64,000 nucleotides of DNA from TMP-24 sp041397305. GTDB lineage: Bacteria > Pseudomonadota > Alphaproteobacteria > Rhodobacterales > Rhodobacteraceae. Below, piece after piece: positions 29,643-41,520 of this stretch. Position 1 is the first letter of the stretch. Each line of letters starts with the position of its first letter. Location of the stretch: the NCBI GenBank assembly GCA_041397305.1, contig JAWKWX010000003.1, positions 124,001 to 188,000 on the forward strand. Direction: 5' to 3'. The position numbers and the translations under genes are program-made. The notes under the pieces were generated by a model. That model was not told the origin of the DNA, did no database searches, and saw only the letters and a list, made by a program, of their open reading frames with translations.

Positions 29643-29813
29643 TTCGAAGTCGACCGCGATCCTTCTTCTCCCAGTCGCCGAAGCGGACCGGCTCCGGCCC
29701 GTCGCGGCCTCCGAGTTCGGGTGGAGGCACGGATCCAGCCGCTGCCTTGCAGCGCCTCTCGGCTTCGGCCAAGGCGCGGGCGGCGGCGGGGGCAGGTCGT
29801 CTCGGTCGGTCAT
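29643..29813 (-). CDS. DUF1674 protein (SdhAF4-like), frameshifted
   Basis: A small protein of about 57 residues: MTDRDDLPP, ARALAEAERR and the family's end motif ELGGRDGPEPVRFGDWEKK followed in a shifted frame by IAVDF. Adding one base in the AAGG run near 29660 and one before GAACGG restores the typical GIAVDF-stop end. Mitochondrial relatives help insert FAD into succinate dehydrogenase subunit A. It is divergent to rsmB, a usual neighbour in Rhodobacteraceae. Confidence 0.75.
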
Positions 29814-29885
29814 CGCGGCTCTCCCGGCTTGTAGAGGATGTCAGGGCTGATATGAGCCGAAGGTCTGGTTTGGGAAAGGTCGCAC

Positions 29886-31182
29886 GTGGTCGAACCTGTG
29901 ACGGATGAGGGCGCAAGGCGGGCGGCGGCCATCGGCCTGCTGCTTGGCGTGACCGAGGCGCGTCTGGCGCTGAGCGATCAGTATGCCTCGGGCGCGCTTG
30001 GCGGCCTCGACGGGCCGGGCCGGGCCCGTGCCCAGCGCCTTGCCCATGCGACCCTGCGCTGGATCGGGCCGATCGACGCCGCTGCACCTGAAGGAATTCG
30101 TCCGCAAACCGCCGCCCGCCGAAGTGCGCGCGATCCTGCGCCTGGCCACTTACGAGCTTTTGGCCGAAGGCGCTGCCGCGCATGGCGTGGTGAACGAGGC
30201 GGTCGCGCTGACCCGGAAGGCGGAGCGGAAGGCGGAAGGTTTCGCGGGTCTGGTGAATGCGGTGCGCGGGCAGTGGCGGCGCTGCCGCCGGAGAGCCTGT
30301 CGCTGAAACCCGCGCAGGAACTTGCTGGCCGGCTGCGCGGGCGGCTGATGTCGGCTCTGCTGGGGTGCGCTGCGACGCGGCGATGGAGGCGGCGCAGGCG
30401 AAGGGCGCCGCGCTTGATCTGACGCCGAAGGACGGCGATGCGACGGCACTTGCCGCGCGCGTCGGGGGCATCGCCCTGCCGGACGGGATCGGTGCGGATC
30501 GCGGCACCGTGGGGTGACAGGTGTCCGACCCGCCTGGGTTCGCGACAGGGGACTGGTGGGTGCAGGATGCCGCCGCCGCCCTGCCCTCGCAAGGGCGCTT
30601 GGCGTCCGGTTGGGGAGCGTGCGCTCGACCTCTGCGCGGGCGCCGGGCGGCAAGACGATGCAGCTTGCAGGCCGGGGCGGACGTGACCGCGCTTGACTTG
30701 TCGGCGGCGCGGATGGCGAAGCGAAGAGAAACCCTCACGCGCTGGCTGGTGCGCACCTGGTCGTCGCGGACGCGCTGCAGTGCAACCGGAGGCGGCCTGC
30801 CGCGATCCTGCTCGACGCGCCCTGTTCGGCGACCGGCACGATCCGCCGCCACCCCGACCTGCCCTTCGTCAGGGACAGCGCCAGCTTGAAGGAGATTTTC
30901 GCGCTGCAGGCCGCGCTTCTTGACCGCGCGCTCGGCTGGCTCGCCCCGGGCGGGCGGCTTCTCTTCGCGACCTGCTCGCCTTTGCCCGAAGAGGCGAGAA
31001 GCAGATCGCCGCTGCCCTTGCGCGGCACCCGGGATCGTCCGTCGACCGGACGGCGATCCGCCCGCCGGGGGTCGAGGCCGGTTGGGAAAAGCGCCGAGGG
31101 CGGACTGCGGCCTCCGGCCGACTCTGGCAGGATCGGGGCGGCATGGACGGGGTTCTATCTCGCGATGCTTCGCCGGTCGTGA
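29886..31182 (+). CDS. rsmB: 16S rRNA m5C methyltransferase RsmB/NOP family, frameshifted
   Basis: SAM-dependent cytosine-C5 methyltransferase with an N-terminal NusB-like domain (RRAAAIGLLLGVTEARLALSDQ, RAQRLAHATLRW, AHGVVNEAVALTRKA) and a Rossmann methyltransferase domain. The SAM segment (ALDLCAGAGRQDD in the present frame, read as APGGKTMQLA across a shift), LLDAPCSATGTIRRHPDL with the PC dipeptide, and GGRLLFATCSPLPEE with the catalytic-loop Cys are all visible. GTG start at 29886. Full-length span, broken by about ten indels. Confidence 0.87.
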
Positions 31183-31291
31183 CGGGCGGACGCCTTGCGA
31201 AGGTGACAGGGCGCGCCCCGCCAACTAAGGTGCAGCCCAACCGGGGACGGAATTCTCCCCGGACCAGACGAAACGAGCGCAGGCGACGGAC

Positions 31292-33028
31292 GTGACCAAA
31301 GGCGCAAGGCCCGGAACCTACATGAGGGCGATGCACCGCCCGTCTGCGCGGCTGTCCACGCTTGCCCGCCCGGCGACGGGTTTTGCCGTCAGCCAGAGCC
31401 GCGCTCGATCGGGTCCCATGCCAGGGGCAAGCAGCTGCTCGGCGGGCAACTTCCTGTTCGCGGGCTTCCTGATCGAAAGCCGCGACAAGGCGATCTGGGA
31501 AATCGCGATCCCCGATCACCGGTTCGAGGATGAATTGCACGGCTTCGCCTGGCTCGACGACCTGGCGGCTGTGGGCGACGCGGTTGCGCGCCAGCGCGCG
31601 GACTGGACCTTCGGCTGGATCGCGCGCTACGGGCGCGGCCCGGCCCCGGGATGCAGACGCCGGACCTGGACCGGGCGGCGGCTGATCCGCTGATCAACCA
31701 TGCGATCCTTCTGCTGAACGGCCGGGAAAAGCTGGAAGCCCGCGCCTATTTCCAGCCTCGGCCAGCAGACATCTTCCTGGCCCGCCGCTGGAAGGTGGCG
31801 AGCCCGGCCTGCCTCCTGGTTCGAGGCGCTGACCGGCCTCATCTATGCGGGCCTGTCGCTGACCGGATGGAGCGGTATGTCGCGACAGCGTCGGCGGCGC
31901 TCGCCCGCGAATGCGCGCGCGAGATCGACAGCGAAGGCGGCATCCCGACCCGCAACCCCGAAGAACTGCTGGATGTTTTCACTCTCCTGTCCTGGGCGGC
32001 GCGCCTTGACCGGGGCGGGCCGCAAGGTGCCGGACGGCGCATCGCGCGGCGATGACTGATCGCGCCGACACTGCGCGCACTGCGCCATGCCGACGGCGGG
32101 CTCGCGCGGGTTCCACGGCGGCGGGCGGGGCGCGCCGGGGCTCGGACTGTGCGCCGGGCCGAGGCACATGTGCCGTCCCATACCGCGCATGGCATGGCGA
32201 TGGGATTTGTCCGGCTGACGGGCGGACGGACGACATTGATCCTTGACGGGGGCGGCGCCCGCGAAGGGCCGCAGCTCGACCAATGCCCACGCTTCGACCT
32301 CGCTTTCGAGCCCTTGCCTGGCCGTCGGCCGCTGATCGTCAATGCGATCAGCGCCAGCTTCGGCGCCGAATGGCGTCGCGCCGGACGGGCGACGCCGTCG
32401 CATTCCACCCTTTGCCTGGAAAGGCTTTCCTCCTCCTGCCTCGGGGTCGAGAAGGACGGCCCGGCGCTCGGGCGGAACTGGATGGAAGTGCCCGGAACAG
32501 GTCTGGGCGCAGCCGAACAGACGCTCGACGGGATGCGGGTTCTGGCCGGGCACAATGGCTACGCACCCACCTATGCAGATGACGCATTTGCGCGAACCGC
32601 AGCCGTCGCTCGACGGCGGAGGGCGCTCGGCGGCGAAGACAGCGCTCGGCGCGATGACCTGGGGCCGGACCGGCGGCGGTTCGACCAGGTGAGCTGGAGC
32701 GGACGCGCTTACCAGGGCATCGATTTCTGACCTGCGCTTCCATATCCATCCCGATGTGGACGCGATGCTCGACCTCGGCGGTACCGCCGTGTCCATGGCG
32801 CTCAAGTCCGGCGAGATCGGCCTTCCGGCATGACGGCGTGGGGGTGGTGCGGCTTGAACCGTCCGTCATCTCGAGGTCAAGCGGCTGAAGCCGCGCGCAA
32901 CCAAACAGATCGTCCTTTCCGGCACGGTTCTCGATTATGCCTGCCAGTTGGGCTGGACCTTGGCGAAGGCTCAGGATACGCCCGTGCTGCCATCCGTGAC
33001 ACCGAGCCGGACGACTGTCTGCGCCTGA
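31292..33028 (+). CDS. Heparinase II/III family protein, frameshifted
   Basis: A long polysaccharide-lyase-like protein that in this bacterial group regularly sits between rsmB and purH. Recognised stretches are GNFLFAGFLIESRDKAIWEIAIPDHRFEDELHGFAWLDDLAAVGD, DWTFGWIARYG, NHAILLLNGREK, CAREIDSEGGIPTRNPEELLDVFTLLSWAA, HGMAMGFVRLTGGRTTLILD, SFGAEWRRAG, MRVLAGHNGYAPTY and DAMLDLGGTAVSMALKSGE. The C-terminal beta domain with the heparinase-family GxxSFG and GGRTTL motifs is clear. The substrate is unknown; a role in cell envelope polysaccharide turnover is inferred. The end is approximate. Confidence 0.8.
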
Positions 33029-33067
33029 CCCTGGGACCTGGAGCTGGTGATCAAAGCCCCGCCACCG

Positions 33068-34635
33068 ATGCCCCTGACCTCGCCCCGCTGAAACGCGCCC
33101 TCCTTAGTCGGTCTTCGACAAGGCGGTCTTGTCGATCTGGTCAGCGTTGCATGCGCGGGGGGTGGAGCTTCTGTCCACGGGCGGTTTCCGGCGGGCATCT
33201 TCTCCGGCAGGCGGGCCTGCCGGTACGGATGGCCGACCTGACCGGCTTCCCCGAGATGATGGATGGGCGCGTGAAGACATTGCATCCGATGTGCATGGCG
33301 GGCTTTTGGCCTGTGCAGAACCGACCATACCAAAGAAGGGCCGCACAGCGGCAGATCCGCCGATCGTCTCTGGTGGTAACCCCACCGGCTTCAGAAACGC
33401 CAGCCGTGGTGGTGCGGATTGCGTGAATTCGCCGGCAAACGGAGCACGATATCAGCACCGGCGCAGCGGACCAGCAAGGCAAAAACCAGCCGCGTCACTG
33501 TGGGTCACCAGCGGCTGAGACGCACCCGCTGCCGGTTGAACTGAGGCCATCAGCGTCAGACGCGCTTCTCTTCCGCAAGACCCTCGCGCAGCACGCCTTC
33601 GCCCGCACCGCCACCTATGACGCGGCAGTCTCGGCCTGGATGGCCGACGCGATCGGCGAGGCCGCCGGGCCTCGGCGCGCCTTGCCGGGATGCCGGCAAA
33701 AGCCTGCGCTATGGCGAGAACCCGCATCAGGGCGCGCAGCCTTCTATGTGGATGGATCGAACCGGCCTGGCGTTGCCACCGCGCGGCAGTGGCAGGGCAA
33801 GGAACTGAGCTACAACAATATCAACGATACCGACGCGGCTTATGAGCTGGTCAGCGAATTCGACCCGGCGAAAAGCGCCGCCTGCGCGATCATCAAGCAC
33901 GCCAACCCTTGCGGCGTGGCCCAGGCGCCTCGATCGAGGCTTACCGGCGCGCCTGCGACCGTGACCGCACCGGCCTCAGGGGCATCGTGGCGCTGAACGT
34001 TCGCTCGACCGTGAAAGGCCCGCCGAGGAAATCTGCCAGATCTACCGAGGTCGTGCAGAGCTGCCTCGGCGCGACGCGGCGCGCGAGGTCTTTGCAGCCA
34101 GGAAGAACCTGCGCCTTCTGACCACCGAGGCGCTGAATACCCGGCGGCGCCCGGGTTGATGATCACAGGTCGCGGGCGGTTTCCTTGTTCAGGACCGCGA
34201 CAATGGCTGGCTGAGGCCCGAAGCCTTGAAGGTAGTGACGAAGCGCGCGCCTTCGGCCCAGGAAGCGGCCGACCTTCTCTTTGCCTGGAAGGTCGCCAAG
34301 ATGTGGAAGTCGAACGCCATCGTCTATGTGAAGGACGGCGCAATGGTGGGCGTGGGCGCGGGCCAGATGAGCTGATCGATCTGACCCCGATCGCGGCGCG
34401 CAACCGGAGACATGGCCGAGGCGTTGGTCTGCCCGCGCCACTGACGCAGGGCGCGGTCGTCGCCTCTGACGTGGCCTTCTTTCCCTTCCCCGACGGGCTG
34501 ATCGTGGCGGCAGAGTGCCTACGCCACCGCGATCATCCAGCCGGGCGGGCGATGCGCGATGCCGATGTGATCGCGGCGGCGGATGAACGCGGCCTTGCCA
34601 TGGTCCTCACCGGCATGCGCCATTTCCGGCACTGA
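33068..34635 (+). CDS. purH: Bifunctional AICAR formyltransferase/IMP cyclohydrolase PurH, frameshifted
   Basis: It catalyses the last two steps of IMP synthesis. The N-terminal cyclohydrolase part shows TDLAPLKRALLS, LHARGVELLSTGG, MADLTGFPEMMDGRVKTLHP and LPYRTxE-region remnants. The formyltransferase part shows GKELSYNNINDTDAAYELVSEFD, ACAIIKHANPCGVA (catalytic Lys-His region), VAKMWKSNAIVYVKDGAMVGVGAGQ, VASDVAFFPFPDGL and the end GLAMVLTGMRHFRH. The span is about 20 bases shorter than usual, consistent with many small deletions. A non-functional purH would make the cell a purine auxotroph, so the breaks are suspect. Confidence 0.9.
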
Positions 34636-34638
34636 GCG

Positions 34639-35124
34639 ATGCGGCTGCTTCCTCAAGTCCGCGATCACGACCTGCCCTCGATCAGCTATCGAAGATCGCG
34701 GTCCTGCATGTCCTTGACCTTGGCCACCAACAGGAAATCGGCGTCCTGCCACCCTTTCTCAACTTCCGCATGGCCTGGAACGAGGGGATCAATTTCGGTC
34801 TCTTCGCCCAGTCGCAACGGATCTTGGCCGTTGGCTGCTGATTCCTCCTGGCGCTGGCAATCTCGGTTCGATCTGGCGCTGGTGCGCAAGGAACTGACAA
34901 TGGCCGCGCAGATCGCGAGGGCTGTTGATCGGCGGGGGCGATCGGCAATGTCGTGGACCGGATCGTCTATGGCGCGGTCGCCGATTTCATCAACACCGGC
35001 CTTTCCGGGCTTCGACAACCCGTTCCTTTCAATCTCGCCGACGTTGCCATCTTCCTTGGCGCGTCAGCTTGTCGCCTTTTCGCGGCAGGACCGGCCGGGA
35101 AAAGGGCAGGACAAGACCCCGTGA
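34639..35124 (+). CDS. lspA: Prolipoprotein signal peptidase LspA, frameshifted
   Basis: Inner membrane aspartyl protease that cleaves lipoprotein signals. Visible in several frames are AIDQ-SKIAVL, FLNFRMAWNEGINFGLFA (family motif with the conserved Asn), LIGGAIGNVVDRIVYGAVADFIN (first catalytic Asp in GNxxDR, second in VxDF) and FNLADVAIFLGA. Four membrane segments are expected. Several lipoproteins in this window depend on this enzyme, so true loss is unlikely. Confidence 0.88.
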   Translation: MRLLPQVRDHDLPSISYRRSRSCMSLTLATNRKSASCHPFSTSAWPGTRGSISVSSPSRNGSWPLAADSSWRWQSRFDLALVRKELTMAAQIARAVDRRGRSAMSWTGSSMARSPISSTPAFPGFDNPFLSISPTLPSSLARQLVAFSRQDRPGKGQDKTP

Positions 35125-35174
35125 CGGGCGGGATCGGATAGGTTAAGACAGGCGCGTACTGAGACGGAGAAGGT

Positions 35175-35707
35175 CATGAGGGTGAAACAAGGTGATCGTT
35201 TGCGGCGCCCTTCTGGCTGCGACCCTGCTGTCGGCCCGCTGCGGCCGCATGGCACCGGACCTGATCACCTTCCGTAATGTCGCGCAGCCCGGACGAATTC
35301 TCGATCCCGCCGACAAGCCCCTGACCCTGCCGGAAGATCTGGCAGCCTGCTCGAGCCGACGCCGGGCGGCGCAATATCACCGATCCCACGCCCGAGGCCG
35401 ATGCGGTCGCGGCCCTCGGCGGCAACCTCGATGCGGTGACACCGGCGAGAAGGTCGGCGCGGGCAATCTGGCCTCATTTCCTATGCCTCGCGCTTCGGGC
35501 GCGACGGCAATATCCGCCAGACGCTTGCCTCCGAGGATTTCGACTGGCGCAAGAGCCATGACGGGCGGCTTCGAGCGGATATTCAACGCTACCGTCTATT
35601 TCCGCGCCTATGAGCCGATGCGGTCGTCGGGACCGCGGCGCTTGCCTACTGGTGTCGCGCAGTGCAGACCGTGGTTCTTGCCCCCGGAGGTCGGCAACAC
35701 GAAATGA
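35175..35707 (+). CDS. DUF3035 domain lipoprotein, frameshifted
   Basis: A signal sequence in two frames (VKQG, then VIVCGALLAATLLSAxCGR) with an apparent lipobox Cys, followed by APDLITFRNVAQPGRI, KPLTLPEDLA, PTPEADAVAALGGN and ERIFNATVYFRAYEPM. These are the landmarks of DUF3035 proteins, which lie between lspA and the M16 pair in Rhodobacterales. They may share a trait with BamF-like outer membrane lipoproteins, but I assign no function. Confidence 0.75.
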
Positions 35708-35807
35708 CCGCCGCCCAATAACGCCAACGTGTCATGGGACACGATTTCCGACCTGAGTTTGCCGCTGTCGCCCGTAGAACGGACGGCAGGAACTCAGGAG
35801 GATCCTC

Positions 35808-37183
35808 ATAGCGTTGCGACTGAGCTGCGGCCTGGCCCTTGGCCTTCTTTGCTCGCGCCCGCCGCCCTTTGCACCGCCGCCTTCGCCGACGAGGTAACGA
35901 GCTTCATGCTGGACAACACCACGCAGGCGGTGGTGACGAGGATCACCGCGCACCGGTCGTCACGCACATGGTCTGCGTCCGCGCCGGATCGGCAGACGAA
36001 AAGCGCGGCAAATCCGTGGATCGCCCATTTCCTGAAATATCTGACGTTCAAGGGCACGAAGGACGTGCCCGACGGCCAGTTCTCGCAGATCGTCGAGGCG
36101 CAGGGCGGGTTATGACAACGCCTTCACCACCGACGATCACACCGCCTATTTCCAGCGTCTCGCCGCCGACCGGCTGGAACTGGTGATGCAGATGGAAGCG
36201 GACCGGATGCGCAACTTCACACTGACCGGAGGATGACGTGATGACCGAGCGGCAGGTCATTCTGGAAGAACGCGCGCAGAGGATCGATCCTCGCCCGAGG
36301 CGCTTTTCTCCGAGCAGATGGATGCGGCGCAGTATCTCAACCATCCCTATGGCACACCAACGATCGGCTGGCGATCGAGATGGAAGTTGCTGACGCGGCA
36401 GGATGCGCTGGATTGGTACGGTCACTATTACGCGCCGAACGATGCGATCCTGATTGTCGCGGGCGATGTGGACCCGGCACAAGTGAGGGCGCTGGCCGAG
36501 AAATATTATGGCCCGCTGGCGCCAAGCGACGGCATCGCCGACCGCGTCCGCCCGGCCGAGCCGCCGCAACTGGCCGAACGTGGTGGCTGATGTTCAGCGA
36601 TCCGAACATCTCAGGCAACCCCATGTGACCCGCCGCTACCTCGCGCCCGAGCGCGACCACGGCGATCAGGCGGCAGAGGCCGCGCGCTGGTCTGCCTGGC
36701 CGCACTTCCGGCGGCAATGCCCAGACCTCGCTCCTGTCCCGCGCGCTGACGTTCGAGCAGAAGATGGCCGTGACCGCTGGCGCTGGCTATGACCCGACCT
36801 CGTTTCGACGACACGACCTTCGGCCTATAGCGGTGCCCGCGCCTGGCGGTGAGCCTCGCCACCGTCGAGGCGGCGATGGACAAGGTCCTGGACGATCTCC
36901 CGAGGAACGGCGTCGATGTCCGGCGCAATTCGAAGCGGCTATTGAAGACCCAGATGAAGGCCGAGCTCATCTACCGGCGCGACAATGTGGGCGACCCTCG
37001 CCGAGGATTACGGCGCGGCGCTGACCTCGGCCTGACGATCGAGGATGTGGGAGGCATGGCCAGATGCCTTGCAGAACGTCACGGCCGAGGATGTGATCAA
37101 TGCGGCCCGCAAGGTGCTCGACCGCCGCCAGCGTGGTGACCGGCTGGGCAATGCGCACCGGCGCCGAGGAGAAGCTGCCATGA
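35808..37183 (+). CDS. M16 family peptidase, first subunit, frameshifted
   Basis: A periplasmic insulinase-type protein. Segments: ADEVTSFMLDN, MVCVRAGSADEKRGKS, IAHFLKYLTFKGTKDVPDGQFSQIVEAQGG, DRLELVMQMEADRM, MTERQVILEERAQRI, MDAAQYLNHPYGTPTIGW, LDWYGHYYAPNDAILIVAGDVDPAQVRALAEKYYGPL, VSLATVEAAMDKVLDD and LQNVTAEDVINAARKVLD. The zinc motif is HFLKY where active members have HFLEH, although the distal VILEE (third ligand) is kept. The start is not certain because no ATG survives; GGAGGA stands at about 35798. Confidence 0.85.
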
Positions 37184-38540
37184 TCCGTTTCCTGTTCGCC
37201 GCCGTTTTCTGCGTCTTCGCTCTGCTCGCCGCGCCGAGGTGAAGATCGCCGAGATCACCTCGCCGGGGGCATCAAGGCCTGGCTGGCTGAGGAACATGGC
37301 ATTCCCTTTACCGCGCTGGAGCTGAGGTTCCGGGGCGGTACGTCGCTTGACGCCCCCGACAAGCGCGGGCGGTGATGCTGATGGCCGCGCTTGAAAAGAG
37401 GCGCCGACGGCTTTGACCCAGGGTTTCGCCGAACGGCGGAGGAACTGGCAGCGCGGATCGGCTTCGACGCGAATGCCGATGCGGTGACCGTGCCGGTCCA
37501 GATGCTGACGGAGAACCGCGACGAGGTCGTGAAGCTCCTGAAAAGCGCCCTGACCAATCCGCGCTTCGATCAGGATGCGATCGACCGGGTGAAGGGGCAG
37601 ATCCAGTCGATCATCCATTCGTACGCCGCCTCGCTCGACGATATCGCGCGCGAGACGATGGATGCGGCGCTTTACGGCGATCATCCCCACGGCTCGTCCG
37701 ATCTGGGCACGGCGGAAAGCGCCGCCCTGACCCGCGACGATCTTCTGGCTGCCAGGCCGCTGTGAACCATGGCGCGGACCGGCTGTATGTCTCGGCCGTC
37801 GGTGACATCACGGGGGGAAGAGCTCGGCAAGCTTCTCGACGGGCTTCTGGGCGATCTGCCCGCGACGGGCGCTCCCCTGCCCGCGCCGGTGACACCCGCT
37901 TTCCTGGCGGTGTCACGGTCGCGTTCTCTGACACGCCGCAGTCGGTGATCCTTTTCGGCCAGCCTGGCGTGCCGTGGAAGAACCCCGACTATTATCCCGC
38001 CTATGTGCTGAACCAGATCCTCGGCGGCGGTGGCTTCACCGCGCGGCTGATGACCGAGGTCCGGGAACGCGGTCTGACCTACGGCGTCTCGACCAATCTG
38101 GTGAACATGGATCTTGCCGACAGCTGGCAGGCTCGCTCGCCTCGTCGAACGACAAGGCAGGCGAGGCGGTAGCGGATCCGCATGTCTGGGCTGATGCGGC
38201 AGCGAAGGGTGTGACCGAGGCGGAACTGGAAGCGGCGAAGACCTACATGACCGGCCCTACCCGCTGCGCTTCGACGGCAACGACAATATCGCGCGCATCC
38301 TTGTGGGCATGCAGATGGGATTTGGCCCTGATCGACCATATCCCGGCGCACCGCAATGACAAGATCGCGGCGGTGACGCTGGAGGATGTGAACTGCGTGG
38401 CGCGTGAACGGATGAGGCCCGACCGTCTGACCTTCACCGTCGTCGGCCATCCTGTGGGGCTTGAAAGCACGAACCGACGCCGGGCGGCATTGGAACGAAC
38501 CGTGGCCGATCTCCGCACCGTGCTACCGGTTGGGGCATGA
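37182..38540 (+). CDS. M16 family peptidase, second subunit, frameshifted
   Basis: It begins MIRFLFAAVFCVFALLAA (signal peptide), overlapping the end of the first M16 gene. The body has EEHGIPFTALELRFRGGTSLDAPDKRG, FDANADAVTVPVQMLTENRDEVVKLLKSALTNPRFDQDAIDRVKGQ, MDAALYGDHPHGSSDLGTAESAALTRDDLL, RLYVSAVGDITG, FGQPGVPWKNPDYYPAYVLNQILGGGGFTARLMTEVRERGLTYGVS and TFTVVGHP. It lacks HxxEH, as is normal for the partner subunit of such pairs; the two are expected to form a heterodimer in the periplasm. Confidence 0.86.
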
Positions 38541-38559
38541 ATGCCCGTGACCCCAATAC

Positions 38560-40348
38560 GTGTCGATTCTGCCCCGTGATCCGCCAGCTCGACGAAGCGG
38601 CGGTGAACCGGATTGCGGTGCAGGCGAGGTGGTGGAACGTCCGGCCTCCATGTGTGAAGGAACCGTCGAGAATGCGCTCGACGCGGCGCGCGGCGGTGGA
38701 TGTGGCCTATGCCGATGGCGGCAAGGTGCTGATCCGGGTGACGGACGACGGTTGCGGCATGACGGCGGCCGATCTGCCGCTCGCGCTGTCGCGCCATGCG
38801 ACCTCCAAGATCGACGGCTCGACCTTCTGAACATCCACACGTTCGGGTTCCGGCGAGGCTTTGCCCCTCGCTCGGCGCGGTCGGTCGGCTGAAGGTGACC
38901 CTCGCGGGTGGCGGGCAGGAGGCGGTGACGCCGTCGCCGCATGGGCGCGAAATGCCGGTCCGACCCGCGCGCTGGCCCGCGCACGGTGGTCGAGCTGCGC
39001 GACCTGTTCTTTCGCCCGCACGGCCAAATCCCAGGCGACCGGGCCGAGGCGCAGGCGATCGGCGATGTGGTCCGGCGGCTGGCAATGGCCGAACCGTCGG
39101 TCGCCTTCAGCTTGCGCGATATCTCGCGGCGGCGAAGGCAGGCTTGTCTTTCGCGCCGATGGTGCTGACAGGGCGACCTTCGATGCGCTGCGCCTGCGGC
39201 TTCGCACCCTCATCGGTGCCGACTGCCGAGAATGCGCTGAGGATCGAGGCAGAGCGCGAGGGTATCTGCCTGACCGGCTGATGCCGCCCACCTGGCCTGC
39301 GCGGCGCGGCAGTCGAGCAGTATATGTTCGTGAACGGCCGCCCGGTGCGCGACAAGCTTCTCTCGGGGCGCTGAGGGCTGCCTATCAGGACGTGTTGGCC
39401 CGCGACGGCCATCCGGCGGCCCGCCTGTTCCGGAGCTCCTCGATCCGACGCGGGTGGATGTGAACGTCCACCCGGCAAAGGCCGAAGTCCGGTTCCGCGA
39501 ACCGGGCATCGCGCGCGGGCTCATCGTCTCAGGCCTGCGCCATGCGCTCGCCGAAGGCGGCCACCGCGCCTCCTCGACCGTCGCAGGTCTCACGCTCGGG
39601 GCAATGCGGCCCGAGCCGATGGCGCGGCGCTTCTGGCAGGGCGAGCGGCCGATGGCCGCGACGCTCGACCGCAGTTTGGCAGGCGCCATTCGCCCCGGCT
39701 TCGCCGAAGCCTCGGCGCGGTTCGAGCAGTTGAAGAGCTGCCGAAGGCGGACGATGAGGCGCCGCTTTCATACCAAGCTCGGCGCGGCGCGGGCGCAGGT
39801 GCATGAGAATTACATCATCGCCCAGACCGCGACCGGCATAGTCATCGTCGATCAGCATGCGGCGCATGAGAGGTTGGTCTTATGAGCGGCTGAAGGCCCA
39901 GAGGGCCGAGCGCGGGGTGGCGGCCCAGGCGCTGCTGATCCCGGAGATCGTCGACCTGTCGGCAGGCAACGCGGCGCTGGATCTCGACCATGCAGAGGCG
40001 CCCGACGGCCTCGGGCTCGATCGATTTTCGGCGGCACCGCCGTCGCGGTCCGCGCGACGCCTTCGATCTCGGGCCTGTGTCGGCAGCCGGTCTTCTTGCA
40101 CGACATCCTCGACGAACTGGCGGACCAAGGCGAAAGCCGCACGCTCGCCGCGCGCATCGACGCTGATCCTTTCCCGCATGGCTCGCCAGCGGCTCGATCC
40201 GCTCGGGTCGCCAGATGCGGATAGAGGAGATGAACGCGCTTCTGCGCGATGGAGGCGACGCCCCTCTCCGGGCAGTGCAATCACGGGCGGCCGACCTATG
40301 TGGAACTGGAAGCTTCCGATATCGAACGGCTTTTCGGGCAGGACATGA
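38560..40348 (+). CDS. mutL: DNA mismatch repair protein MutL, frameshifted
   Basis: GHKL ATPase that couples MutS mismatch recognition to strand processing. Starting at GTG (MSILP) or an ATG lost to error, frames give VIRQLDEAAVNRIA, VVERPAS, ENALDAARGG (motif I), VLIRVTDDGCGMTAADLPLALSRHATSKI (motif II), TFGFRRG (from TFGFRGEAL), VVELRDLFF, VDVNVHPAKAEVRFRE, VHENYIIAQTATGIVIVDQHAAHERL and SGQCNHGRPTYVEL near the end. The C-terminal endonuclease-domain region (DQHAAHERLVYERLK) is present. The span is normal. Confidence 0.9.
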
Positions 40349-40370
40349 TCACGATCTTCGGCCAGACTCT

Positions 40371-41520
40371 ATGCTATCGACGATCCGAAGGTGATATCGG
40401 TGGCGCTCGTCGGAGCAGCGCTCCTCCTCGCGCTTTTCACCTCCTCTCTTCCTGGACATCTTCCTGGCCCGCCGCCCGCGGCTCGGTGGCCTCCGAGCCG
40501 CTTCCTCCATCATATGGGCGCGCTCGGCCAAAGGGTGCAGTCGTTGTCCGACGGCTAGCAGCAGCTTGCGGGCGGCCTCAACCATGTGTCCGAGGCCTCC
40601 GCCGCGGCAGGCGAAGCTTCTGCAACTGATGGAAGCGCGGCTGGCTGATGTGTCGCGCGGCATGACCGGTACGCTGCACGGCACCGCGACCGCACCGCGC
40701 GTTCCTTGGGCGAGTCGCAGCAGCGGCTGGAAACGATCGACAAGGCACAGGCCAATATCGAGAACGTCCGCAAATGTCCCGTCGCTGCAGGATATCCCGT
40801 CGAACAAGCAGACCCGCGGCGCCTTCGGGGAAATCCAGCTTAATCGACATCGTCACCGCGGCGCTGCCGTCGGATGCCTATTCCTTCCAGGCGACGCCTT
40901 CGAACGGCCGCCGTGCCGACTGCCCGATCCATCTGCCGAACCTGCCGGGGCCGATTGTCATCGACGCCGAAATTCCCGCCCGAAGCCTACGAGGCGCTGC
41001 GCCGGGCGACAAACAATTCCGGAGGTGATCGAGGCGCAAAGGATGGCGGCGGATCGCGGTCCGGGGCCACATCAAGGCCATCGCCGAGCGCTATCTGATC
41101 GAGGAGAGACGGCGGACGGCGCGCTGATGTTCCTGCCGTCAGAGGCCGTCTATGCCGAGTTGCACGCCAATTCTCCCCGGAGCTTGTGCGCGTGGCTTCG
41201 CGGCCAAGGTCTGGATCGTTTCACCCACCACCTGCATGGCCACGCTGAACACGATGCGCGCGATCCTGAAGGATGCGCGCATGCGCGAACAGGCGGGCGC
41301 GATCCGCGGCGAAACTGGCGCTTCTTCATGGCGATGTGGAACGGCTCGGAGTTTTGGGTCCAGAACCTGGACCGTCATTTCGGCCAGGCGGGCAGGACAT
41401 TGAGGAAATCAAGATATCCGCCGACAAGGCCGGGAAACGGGCGCACAGCTCGACAATTTCGACTTCGAGGAAATCGCCGCGCCCAGCGCGCCGCGCGTCG
41501 TGCCGCTGGTGAAGGGCTGA
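40371..41520 (+). CDS. rmuC: DNA recombination protein RmuC, frameshifted
   Basis: A protein with an N-terminal membrane anchor (VALVGAALLLALF), a coiled-coil stretch (LLQLMEARLADVSRGM, QQRLETIDKAQANIE) and the RmuC nuclease-like core: LQDI-SNKQTRGAFGEIQLNDIV, ALPSDAYSFQATLSNGRRADC, GPIVIDAKFPLEAY, MFLPSEAVYAELHANFPEL, KVWIVSPTTCMATLNTMRAILKDARMREQA. The conserved RGxxGE and VDxK-like motifs (as DAEIP/DAKFP across frames) are seen. Relatives limit inversion at short repeats. Confidence 0.85.
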
